Assembly (NCBI GenBank): GCA_002685455.1
Contig: NYXF01000028.1
Location: forward strand, 1 to 5,247
DNA: 5,247 nt
Direction of reading: 5' to 3'
Origin: Porticoccus sp.
GTDB taxonomy: Bacteria > Pseudomonadota > Gammaproteobacteria > Pseudomonadales > Porticoccaceae
Of the stretch, positions 1 through 4,792 are shown in pieces. The notes beneath the pieces are model-generated. The model did no database searches and had not been told where the DNA came from. It saw nothing but the letters and a program-made list of their open reading frames with translations. Numbering within the stretch: position 1 is the stretch's first letter; each line of letters starts with the position of its first letter. The position numbers and the translations under genes were made by a program.

Positions 1-155
1 CCACCTTCAGAAGCAGCAACTATATGACCACAATCAAAATTACTAACCTTTATCTCTGTACTACATACATTACATTTACCGATTCCATTCTCTTCTCCGA
101 TATATTTATTCCATACTTGTGTTCTCACTGGTTTTGGAATGCTTTTTCGTTCCAT
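1..155 (-). CDS. HNH endonuclease, N-terminal part (gene runs off the left edge)
   Basis: Read on the minus strand from the ATG at 155-153, the frame is open for 51 codons to the window edge. Visible landmarks are R11-T-Q-V-W15, a C28-x2-C31 zinc pair, and F40-D-C-G-H44 with a following I-V-A-A-S-E-G-G. This is the usual start of the HNH (beta-beta-alpha-metal) endonucleases that are numerous in giant viruses: a W-containing lead-in, CxxC, then the GH that supplies the first catalytic His. The second half (N-L-x-P-x-C-xx-C-N and the last His) lies outside the window, so activity cannot be judged. Such proteins nick or cut DNA and often behave as selfish homing elements. The ATG follows the upstream gene's 3' hairpin by one base, leaving no separate promoter space, so its promoter must sit inside the upstream gene or it is co-transcribed. 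Family call is firm; role is not. Confidence 0.82.
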   Translation of the reverse strand, partial: MERKSIPKPVRTQVWNKYIGEENGIGKCNVCSTEIKVSNFDCGHIVAASEG

Positions 156-156
156 A

Positions 157-185
157 TTAAAGATTAATAATGAATTAATCTTTAA
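157..185 (-). terminator. Perfect 12-bp hairpin at the 3' end of the membrane-protein gene
   Basis: Arms TTAAAGATTAAT (157-168) and ATTAATCTTTAA (174-185) are exact reverse complements around a 5-base loop AATGA. The hairpin begins 6 bases after the TAG stop (192-194) of the minus-strand membrane-protein gene. In Mimivirus, transcript 3' ends are known to be set by hairpins of this sort, so a transcript-end signal is the natural reading. It also ends one base before the ATG of the HNH gene, so it could equally be a 5' leader structure for that gene. Confidence 0.7.
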
Positions 186-191
186 ATCTTT

Positions 192-863
192 CTAAGGATT
201 ATTACTTTTATCACTAATATAATCTTTATCTAATACATTAAATGATACAAATTCAGTTAAAAATGCTGAGAGCATTGTATCATTTTTAACACTCTTATAG
301 GCTATACTTAAACTATTATATAATTTCATTTGAACTAAGAGTGTAAATGATATAAAACATGAAATAGTTGACATACTATGATAATCTTGATGAAGAACAT
401 TAATCATCATTAAAATATTTATCATGTATACTACACTAGTAACACTCAAACCATAGAAATATAATCTGTTTAATTTATCCATCTGTTTATCTAATTTTGG
501 TTCTTGAACAATAATCTCTTTTAAGGCATTATCACTTTTATCTTTATCAACATCTAAAAATTTGATAGCCCAAGACTCACGTTTTAATTCTAAAAGATAA
601 CAATAAATAAAACATAAAAAAGATATACTATTCCAATATAAAGTTAATCGATGATAGATTTCGTTGTTTTTAAGGTTTTGAGTGACAGTGCATATCCTAA
701 CTACATCTTCACTATAAGTAATATCCGAACCATCAGTGAGAGGTTCATAACACGCTTGGGGGATAAAAAGAGTCATCATAGTTCCAGTAAGAACCTTATA
801 GAATTGAAGACAAAAAATACCCATGACTTTAATTCTTTGGACGATATCTTGATCAACTATCAT
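192..863 (-). CDS. Conserved-type viral membrane protein with four predicted transmembrane helices
   Basis: A 223-residue protein from the ATG at 863-861. Hydrophobic segments lie at about residues 14-35, 75-93, 136-157 and 165-185. Between helices 2 and 3 is a charged loop (about 94-134), including E-P-K-L-D-K-Q-M-D at 121-129. The tail A-Y-K-S-V-K-N-D-T-M-L-S-A-F-L-T-E-F-V-S is amphipathic. It resembles, from memory, a family of unnamed multi-pass proteins in algal and protist giant viruses, but I cannot name a domain and no catalytic motif stands out. It probably sits in a host-derived or virion membrane. It is followed 6 bases later by a strong hairpin and preceded by only 21 bases after the stop of the coiled-coil gene, on the same strand. 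No AAATTTGA box precedes it, so it may be expressed at a different time from the genes that have one. A reality check is the full-length open frame with clear helix pattern; function unknown. Confidence 0.85.
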   Translation of the reverse strand: MIVDQDIVQRIKVMGIFCLQFYKVLTGTMMTLFIPQACYEPLTDGSDITYSEDVVRICTVTQNLKNNEIYHRLTLYWNSISFLCFIYCYLLELKRESWAIKFLDVDKDKSDNALKEIIVQEPKLDKQMDKLNRLYFYGLSVTSVVYMINILMMINVLHQDYHSMSTISCFISFTLLVQMKLYNSLSIAYKSVKNDTMLSAFLTEFVSFNVLDKDYISDKSNNP

Positions 864-866
864 TTA

Positions 867-882
867 TAATATGTAAATATTA
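867..882 (-). terminator. Weak AT hairpin between two minus-strand genes
   Basis: TAATAT (867-872) and ATATTA (877-882) pair around the loop GTAA. The hairpin lies just after the stop of the coiled-coil gene (885-887) in the minus-strand sense and fills most of the gap before the next ATG at 863. Its position matches the 3'-hairpin pattern seen at 157-185, but six A-T pairs can arise by chance in sequence this AT-rich. Confidence 0.3.
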
Positions 883-884
883 AT

Positions 885-1268
885 TTATTTTGGTGTTAAA
901 ACATCCAAATGTATAGTATCAGATGGTTTATTATCAGGTGTTCTATTGTTAGGAGTAATAATATCAGGAGTTCTATTATCCGGCGTGATAATATCAGGTG
1001 TAGATATATTACCCAATGGATCGTAAACAACTTTTGGTGATTTACTTTCCAATTCTAATTTTAGACGACTAACCAGTTTTTGATACTCTTGAATTTTATT
1101 ATTACACTCCATTAATTCACTTTCTAATAAAATATTATCTTGATATAATTGTGTCGCCTTACGAAGACCTCTACCCCATCCGTAAATATGACATTCTTTA
1201 TCTAATGCTCGTTCAAATCTAAATACTTTATCTTTTAATTCTTTATTTTCTTCTGGAACTAACTCCAT
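885..1268 (-). CDS. Coiled-coil protein with repetitive Thr-Pro-Asp tail, function unknown
   Basis: With the start at the ATG 1268-1266 the product has 127 residues (M-E-L-V-P-E-E-N...). The first part is charged and has a G-W-G-R-G-L-R turn at 30-36. Residues about 44-76 have the leucine/charged heptad look of a coiled coil, which suggests oligomerisation. Residues 90-119 are repeats: T-P-D-I-I-T-P-D-N-R, the same with one D-to-N change, then a degenerate third unit. An in-frame ATG nine codons upstream (1295) would add M-I-I-K-Y-K-Y-I-K, but it lies only 14 bases after the AAATTTGA box. The chosen ATG lies 41 bases after it, like the spacing at other genes here (33-45), so I prefer it. The gene is divergent from the four-Cys gene and shares its promoter region. 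I do not recognise the family; a virion or scaffold role is possible but only a guess. Confidence 0.72.
   Translation of the reverse strand: MELVPEENKELKDKVFRFERALDKECHIYGWGRGLRKATQLYQDNILLESELMECNNKIQEYQKLVSRLKLELESKSPKVVYDPLGNISTPDIITPDNRTPDIITPNNRTPDNKPSDTIHLDVLTPK
931..1001 (-). repeat. 30-bp in-frame tandem repeat encoding TPDIITPDNR
   Basis: Two clear 30-base units lie at 972-1001 and 942-971 (minus-strand order), differing at a few positions, and a third copy decays after about 11 bases. The unit is a multiple of three, so length changes keep the frame. At protein level it gives a proline every five or so residues and an acidic, extended tail. Such repeats usually vary in copy number between strains. 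Confidence 0.8.
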
Positions 1269-1309
1269 TTTTATATATTTATATTTAATTATCATATAAA
1301 ATCAAAAAA

Positions 1310-1317
1310 TCAAATTT
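1310..1317 (-). promoter_or_regulatory. AAATTTGA promoter-like box for the coiled-coil gene
   Basis: Reads AAATTTGA on the minus strand and is followed by a T-rich run. The preferred start codon of the coiled-coil gene lies 41 bases downstream. It is one base change away from the Mimivirus early motif AAAATTGA and recurs before three plus-strand genes in this window. Confidence 0.55.
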
Positions 1318-1372
1318 AAAAATATTACAATGAAGTATTTTTATATCCTATGTAAGAAGAAATCATTTATGT

Positions 1373-1380
1373 AAATTTGA
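1373..1380 (+). promoter_or_regulatory. AAATTTGA promoter-like box for the four-Cys gene
   Basis: AAATTTGA followed by TTTTTATTG, with the ATG 33 bases downstream at 1414. Same octamer and same T-rich follow-up as the other three boxes; the first ATG after it is the gene start, so this copy anchors the expected box-to-ATG spacing. Confidence 0.58.
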
Positions 1381-1413
1381 TTTTTATTGTGATTTTATTC
1401 ATAAAATATAAAT

Positions 1414-1650
1414 ATGGATTTTATTGTTTCTTATCATCTTTACAATAAAATAAAGAAGAAAGAACTTAATGAATTAAATATTAAAATGAATATTAAAATG
1501 AATATTAAAACAAAAGAACAATCACCCCTATCAAGAGATCGTGTATTTAAAACATGTGAAAGGTGTGGTCAAGATCCTTATTTATGTCAATGCGAACTAA
1601 ATATAAAAGATATGTATCTAAATTTTAACCCTGAAAAAGATAACTATTAA
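1414..1650 (+). CDS. Small four-Cys (putative zinc-binding) protein
   Basis: A 78-residue product with two parts. The N-terminal half is Lys/Asn/Ile-rich and contains the short repeat N-I-K-M. The C-terminal half holds C48-x2-C51-x6-C58-x-C60, in the context C-E-R-C-G-Q-D-P-Y-L-C-Q-C, a compact four-Cys arrangement that would bind one zinc ion in the manner of a zinc knuckle or half zinc ribbon. No DNA- or RNA-binding family can be named from this alone. The ATG at 1414 is the first after an AAATTTGA box, which supports both the gene and an early class of expression. In-frame ATGs at codons 25 and 29 fall in the repeat and would keep the Cys cluster, so a shorter form is conceivable. The next gene's promoter box starts 4 bases after the stop. 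Confidence 0.68.
   Translation: MDFIVSYHLYNKIKKKELNELNIKMNIKMNIKTKEQSPLSRDRVFKTCERCGQDPYLCQCELNIKDMYLNFNPEKDNY
1477..1509 (+). repeat. 12-bp in-frame tandem repeat (AATATTAAAATG)
   Basis: Three exact copies of AATATTAAA are separated by ATG, giving N-I-K-M-N-I-K-M-N-I-K in the four-Cys protein. The exactness suggests recent slippage expansion. It may extend or contract without breaking the frame. Confidence 0.8.
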
Positions 1651-1654
1651 CTAA

Positions 1655-1662
1655 AAATTTGA
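1655..1662 (+). promoter_or_regulatory. AAATTTGA promoter-like box for the kinase-like gene
   Basis: AAATTTGA begins 4 bases after the stop of the four-Cys gene, is followed by TTATCATTATT and a run of eight T, and lies 38 bases before the ATG at 1701. This spacing supports 1701 as the true start. Confidence 0.57.
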
Positions 1663-1700
1663 TTATCATTATTTTTTTTATCACTAACATAAATATTAAT

Positions 1701-3443
1701 ATGATAGTGCATACTTGCTTTAATAATTGTAGTGAACATGGATACTCAGCAAATATACTCAAATCAGGTATATGTAAATATTTCCGAAGAGGGGAAGTAG
1801 AGAAGTTTACATGGTCTATATTAGAAATGAGTCTTTTTCAAGATCACCCTAAAGGTAGCGGTCTTATTACAAACCTCATTAATCGTTTAAAGATTTTAAT
1901 TATGGAAGATTTATCTTGTAAAGAAGTTTATATCATTTCAGAATGTAGTAGAATTTTAAATGAATACGATAAAGATAGGAGTCAGAGACATCTTTTATTA
2001 GACTTTTGTGATTTAATCGTAAAAGGTAAGAGAAACCGAATCATTAGTTATATAAATAATTGGTATAGACATAAATCATACGATAAAAAAGATATCGTAT
2101 TAGATAAGGTATTAAAATATAAAAGAGAAGGAGATAGCGACGAATTATTGCTTTTAGGTGAAGATCTAATTCATAGATTAGAGAAAGGGGAAGAGTCTAT
2201 CTTTCTCATCTTTAATGAAATGATGAAGATTAAAGAAAATATGGGACTTCGTTATAGAAGAAGAGAAGCATCTTATTTATGGTTTGAAATACTAAAAGAC
2301 TATATGTGGCCGGGGTTAGAAAATGTATATGGATTCTGCTTACAGATGTTTATGAGAAGAGGTATGAAAGAAAGACCATATTTTGGTATATGGTTAGGAT
2401 ACATCGCTTTAAAACGAGATGATTTGGATTATTCGATCAAAGATTATAGTAAATATGATTCAGAAGGTTTTGATGAATATAGAATAAATATGACTAAGAT
2501 TGAAATGGATGATTATGTTGTAAATGATTATCATGTGAATAAAGGATTTGGATTAGGTAAGTTCGCTGAAGAAGGGGCATATGTGAAAGATGAAGATTTA
2601 TCTCTATTAGGTGAGAAAGGTCCTGAATATAAAAAATATTATATTGAAATGAAACATAAATGTGATCCTAAAAAGAAAAAGAAAACTCATAAAAACAATA
2701 TAGATAAATCTAATCCTTTTATAGGTTTAAAAGAATTATCATTTGATAAATTTTCAGAAGTGAAAATTATAGAAGAAGGTGTATGTGGTGGTAAAGTTCC
2801 TTGCATAGATATAATTTATGAAGGTAAAAGATATATATTAAAACAGATGGGTAATTCAATGAACTATGGCAGAGATTATCTATTTATGGATGAATGTAAG
2901 AGTATCTTTGATTTATGGAGCATGAATATGAAACGAGTAGTATGCGATAAGAAGTTAATAAAGAAAGATCCTAATATTAAAACTTTTGTGAATAATACAT
3001 CATTTAATACTGAAAAATCTATATATTGTATGATGGACTATTATGAAAATATAGGCGATTTAGGTCGGAATAAAGAATATCTTAAAGATGAATTTGTAAT
3101 GAAAGAATGTTTAAAGATCAGATTATTTGATGGGTTGTTTAGGAGTTCAGATAATAATATGAGAAATATTTTAGTAGATAAAGATGGTGAGCTTCTAAGC
3201 ATTGATGAGGGAGATATTTTTGGAAAGAGAATCAATATATTTAATAAACATGATTGGATTTCACCAAAGAATATATCAAAAGCAATATTAGATGAAGTAT
3301 TAGATGATATATCTTCTGAAAAAGATATGAAAACTAAATTAATTACAAAAAAAATGATACAATATGGTTTTAGTGATAAAATTGATGAATTTAAAACTAG
3401 ATTTAATGATTATGAAAATATTTTAATGGGTGAATGGAAATAA
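1701..3443 (+). CDS. Two-part protein: helical N-terminal region plus PI3/4-kinase-like C-terminal domain
   Basis: The ATG at 1701 gives 580 residues. The frame is open back to a TTG at 1659, but that lies within the AAATTTGA box and is not a likely start in a eukaryotic virus. Residues about 15-240 are mainly helical. One stretch, I-C-K-Y-F-R-R-G-E-V-E followed by N-R-L-K-I-L-I-M-E-D (about 24-70), recalls the C-terminal domain of RarA/MgsA/WRNIP1 clamp-loader-like ATPases, without any AAA+ module; this is a weak resemblance. A Lys-rich linker (324-328) leads to an atypical kinase fold: R-Y-I-L-K381-Q as the ATP-binding strand, D-E398-C as the likely helix-C Glu, M-M-D-Y-Y as hinge (about 444-448), S-D484-N-N-M-R-N489-I-L-V as catalytic loop, and S-I-D502-E-G-D as the metal-binding Asp in place of DFG. 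This order matches PI3/PI4-kinase and HipA-like folds rather than ordinary Ser/Thr kinases. All key residues are present, so it may phosphorylate a lipid or protein. Substrate unknown. Confidence 0.72.
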   Translation: MIVHTCFNNCSEHGYSANILKSGICKYFRRGEVEKFTWSILEMSLFQDHPKGSGLITNLINRLKILIMEDLSCKEVYIISECSRILNEYDKDRSQRHLLLDFCDLIVKGKRNRIISYINNWYRHKSYDKKDIVLDKVLKYKREGDSDELLLLGEDLIHRLEKGEESIFLIFNEMMKIKENMGLRYRRREASYLWFEILKDYMWPGLENVYGFCLQMFMRRGMKERPYFGIWLGYIALKRDDLDYSIKDYSKYDSEGFDEYRINMTKIEMDDYVVNDYHVNKGFGLGKFAEEGAYVKDEDLSLLGEKGPEYKKYYIEMKHKCDPKKKKKTHKNNIDKSNPFIGLKELSFDKFSEVKIIEEGVCGGKVPCIDIIYEGKRYILKQMGNSMNYGRDYLFMDECKSIFDLWSMNMKRVVCDKKLIKKDPNIKTFVNNTSFNTEKSIYCMMDYYENIGDLGRNKEYLKDEFVMKECLKIRLFDGLFRSSDNNMRNILVDKDGELLSIDEGDIFGKRINIFNKHDWISPKNISKAILDEVLDDISSEKDMKTKLITKKMIQYGFSDKIDEFKTRFNDYENILMGEWK

Positions 3444-3449
3444 ATTTGA
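3442..3449 (+). promoter_or_regulatory. AAATTTGA promoter-like box for the single-span membrane protein
   Basis: The octamer starts inside the TAA stop of the kinase-like gene and is followed by a T/C-rich run. It lies 45 bases before the ATG at 3495 and 15 before the ATG at 3465. The overlap of stop codon and promoter shows how tightly the genes are packed. Confidence 0.52.
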
Positions 3450-3494
3450 TTATTCTTTTCTTAAATGTTCATTACAATTTCAAACAATTATAAA

Positions 3495-3683
3495 ATGAAA
3501 ATTCATCCAGATGATTATATCGTCTCAAATAAAAAACCTATTTGTCATTATTTAAAAATTTTAATAGGTGGGATATGTATTGGTAGTCTGTTTTTATGTA
3601 TTACTATTGTCTCTATTTCTATTTATTCGGCAGAAACATATTATGATTCTGAAACAGATTCTCAATCAAGTTCTGGATATTAA
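3495..3683 (+). CDS. Small single-span membrane protein
   Basis: From the ATG at 3495 the product has 62 residues. Residues 1-21 carry the positive charges (K13, K14, K21). About 22-44 is one uninterrupted hydrophobic helix rich in Ile, Gly and Cys. The tail is acidic and Ser-rich, ending E-T-D-S-Q-S-S-S-G-Y. Charges predict the N-terminus in the cytosol and the tail outside or in a lumen. An in-frame ATG at 3465 would add ten residues (M-F-I-T-I-S-N-N-Y-K), but it lies only 15 bases after the promoter box, probably at or before the transcript start; the longer form cannot be excluded. No family recognised. Its stop codon overlaps that of the convergent zinc-finger gene. A membrane or virion component is the simplest guess. 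Confidence 0.62.
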   Translation: MKIHPDDYIVSNKKPICHYLKILIGGICIGSLFLCITIVSISIYSAETYYDSETDSQSSSGY

Positions 3684-3688
3684 ATATC
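3676..3688. terminator. Palindrome shared by two convergent stop codons
   Basis: GATATTAAATATC is a perfect 13-base palindrome around one central base. It contains the TAA of the plus-strand membrane protein (3681-3683) and, on the other strand, the TAA of the zinc-finger gene (3682-3680). It could act as a bidirectional 3'-end signal, although as a hairpin it has only about five A-T-dominated pairs with a tiny loop, so the folding is weak. Confidence 0.35.
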
Positions 3689-3844
3689 TCCATGAATTAA
3701 ATTACAATTCACTATATGACGATTATACTCATAAGATGATATATATATTTTTTTACATTTATCACAATATATATCACTTATTAAATTATTTTTTAATTCA
3801 GCATTATTTTTTTTAAATTTAAAACAACAACATAAATTACCCAT
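3680..3844 (-). CDS. 54-residue protein with N-terminal lipidation-type motif and C2HC zinc finger
   Basis: Minus strand, ATG 3844-3842 to TAA 3682-3680. The N-terminus is M-G-N-L-C-C-C: Gly2 fits N-myristoylation and Cys5-7 fit palmitoylation, a pairing used by known membrane-anchored proteins. Residues 26-47 read Y-C27-D-K-C30 ... H43-I-V-N-C47, i.e. C-x2-C-x12-H-x3-C, exactly the classical zinc-finger spacing with Cys as the last ligand, plus the aromatic residue before the first Cys. The two signatures in one frame make this a real gene despite its size. It starts 16 bases after the stop of the synthetase-like gene on the same strand and overlaps the convergent membrane-protein gene by 4 bases. 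It may be a small adaptor held at a membrane; with one finger, protein binding is more likely than sequence-specific DNA binding. No named family recognised. Confidence 0.68.
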   Translation of the reverse strand: MGNLCCCFKFKKNNAELKNNLISDIYCDKCKKIYISSYEYNRHIVNCNLIHGDI

Positions 3845-3850
3845 AATATT

Positions 3851-3866
3851 AAATAAATATTTATTT
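3851..3866 (-). terminator. 16-bp perfect palindrome at the 3' end of the synthetase-like gene
   Basis: AAATAAATATTTATTT is its own reverse complement and spans the TAA stop (3861-3863) of the minus-strand synthetase-like gene. As a hairpin it gives six A-T pairs and a four-base loop. Its place at a 3' end matches the other hairpins here, but the all-AT composition keeps confidence low. It also lies directly upstream of the zinc-finger gene's ATG. Confidence 0.35.
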
Positions 3867-4706
3867 ATCTTCTAATAGATTACTTATTTCCATCGCCCGA
3901 ATCATACGAGTAACACCAATACCACCACCATACCGAGGGAAGAAATCTCGGTCTAAAAACTCATCTAGCTCCCTATCTACTCTTTCCTTTGTAAATTCTC
4001 TATAAAGAATATCTTTATATTGACCATCAGAGATAGTGTAAAATAATTCTCTCATTTCATCAGGATTACAACTACGCTCTGCTGAACCAATCGTTTCAAT
4101 ACCATGTAAAATAACATCAATCTTATTTGAATTCTGAGTCGTAAAATCGGCCTTCATATTCCAAAATGGAGAAGTTTTGAAAGGAAAATTCTTCAGGAAA
4201 AATACTGGACCGTAATCCTTCTCTAACTGTAACTCATGATCATTATCTAATTCATCTGTATTATATTTTTCACAGACATCTAAATAATCACCTTCAGGAT
4301 ATTCTCCGTCTGTCTTATCAAAACCAAGATGATCAAGTAAATCTTTTTGCATATTTTGTAAATCATTCATTGAACCCTTGCTCTCAAATTCAAACATAGG
4401 GAAAATTAAATCATGTCTTCCTGGAACTGGATTGGGTTCATTACGGTAGCTTGTTGAGAGACAAAAAGCACCCTCATAATCTGGATTATCTAGTAGCACA
4501 TTCTCCAAGTGCATTTGGCCTGTCTGAGGTAGAGGCCATACATTCCCCGCGTACTGATATGTTGAAATCGTTGTAGGGTCTTCACATGCTGCGAGGATTG
4601 AGCGTAGATTTTGGGTATGGACTTCAACATAGTTTCTCTCAAGGAAAAAACTTCTCATACTATTCACACATCGTGAAAACTTTCTCGGATTAATCATTCT
4701 ATTCAT
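3861..4706 (-). CDS. Stand-alone class II aminoacyl-tRNA-synthetase-type catalytic core (Asp/Asn group; asparagine-synthetase-like?)
   Basis: A 281-residue protein from the ATG at 4706-4704. All three class II motifs are visible. Motif 1 is around 10-33 (F-L-E-R-N-Y-V-E-V-H-T). Motif 2 has Y87-R88-N-E90 and R97-H98 ... F-E106-F-E108. Motif 3 is G-G-G262-I-G-V-T-R267. An E204-T-I-G-S-A-E-R211 segment matches the amino-acid-side E-I-I-G-G-S-x-R of AsnRS. These build an ATP-dependent aspartate- or asparagine-activating site. The OB-fold anticodon-binding domain of true AspRS/AsnRS/LysRS is absent, so tRNA charging is doubtful. Known relatives of this form are the archaeal AsnRS-related asparagine synthetase and bacterial AsnA (aspartate-ammonia ligase), both catalytic-core-only. 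I infer amidation of aspartate as likeliest, with modification of another amine as alternative. It seems somewhat richer in G+C than its neighbours, which may point to later acquisition. It is divergent from the PhnX-like gene. Confidence 0.75.
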   Translation of the reverse strand: MNRMINPRKFSRCVNSMRSFFLERNYVEVHTQNLRSILAACEDPTTISTYQYAGNVWPLPQTGQMHLENVLLDNPDYEGAFCLSTSYRNEPNPVPGRHDLIFPMFEFESKGSMNDLQNMQKDLLDHLGFDKTDGEYPEGDYLDVCEKYNTDELDNDHELQLEKDYGPVFFLKNFPFKTSPFWNMKADFTTQNSNKIDVILHGIETIGSAERSCNPDEMRELFYTISDGQYKDILYREFTKERVDRELDEFLDRDFFPRYGGGIGVTRMIRAMEISNLLEDK

Positions 4707-4792
4707 TTTTTAATGAATCCATATTTTCTTTTTAAATATTTTACGCGACAATATATTTAAAAATATATTACTATCTAAAATTAGATTAAATA
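4707..4792. promoter_or_regulatory. Divergent intergenic region with 8-bp hairpin, no AAATTTGA box
   Basis: These 86 bases must drive both the synthetase-like gene (minus) and the PhnX-like gene (plus). Arms AATATATT (4750-4757) and AATATATT (4762-4769) are mutually complementary around TAAA, making a symmetric AT block near the centre. There is no exact AAATTTGA on either strand. AAAATTAGATTA at 4777-4788 is one mismatch from the extended box, but is only 4 bases before the ATG. The pair may therefore belong to a different, perhaps later, expression class. The placement is observed; the promoter role is inferred. Confidence 0.4.

Larger units (their letters stand above)
1275..1415. repeat. 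Imperfect inverted repeat forming a divergent promoter region
   Basis: The leaders of the two divergent genes are related. Each, read towards its own gene, contains in order AAATTTGATTTTT, then TGATTTTAT, then AATATAAATAT (minus arm 1317 down to 1275, plus arm 1373 up to 1415, with small indels between blocks). In the centre a further inverted pair, TAAAAATA (1317-1324) and TATTTTTA (1336-1343), flanks an 11-base spacer. This looks like one promoter present in two opposite copies. AT-richness makes some of the match cheap, but three ordered blocks of 9-13 bases are more than I would expect by chance. Confidence 0.5.

Noticed and set aside
558..565. Further exact AAATTTGA on the plus strand
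   Set aside because: It lies inside the coding sequence of a minus-strand gene with no plus-strand gene downstream; a chance match explained by the codons.
651..869. Plus-strand open frame of 72 codons
   Set aside because: Antisense to the four-helix membrane protein, with no recognisable motif.
1659..1700. Upstream extension of the kinase-like gene from a TTG codon
   Set aside because: TTG is not a usual start in eukaryotic viruses, the codon lies inside the AAATTTGA box, and the added residues are a low-complexity Ile/Asn/Phe stretch.
3041..3235. Minus-strand open frame of 64 codons
   Set aside because: Antisense to the catalytic part of the kinase-like domain; Ser/Leu-rich shadow composition.
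3378..3385. Exact Mimivirus-type early motif AAAATTGA
   Set aside because: It lies within the kinase-like coding sequence (codons for D-K-I-D). Its distance to the next gene (79 or 109 bases) is not absurd, but the nearer AAATTTGA box is shared by other genes and is the better candidate.
3568..3816. Plus-strand open frame of 82 codons with many hydrophobic residues
   Set aside because: It is out of frame over the membrane-span coding of 3495-3683 and antisense to the zinc-finger gene at 3680-3844; its hydrophobicity follows from T-rich sequence. The alternatives carry coherent motifs.
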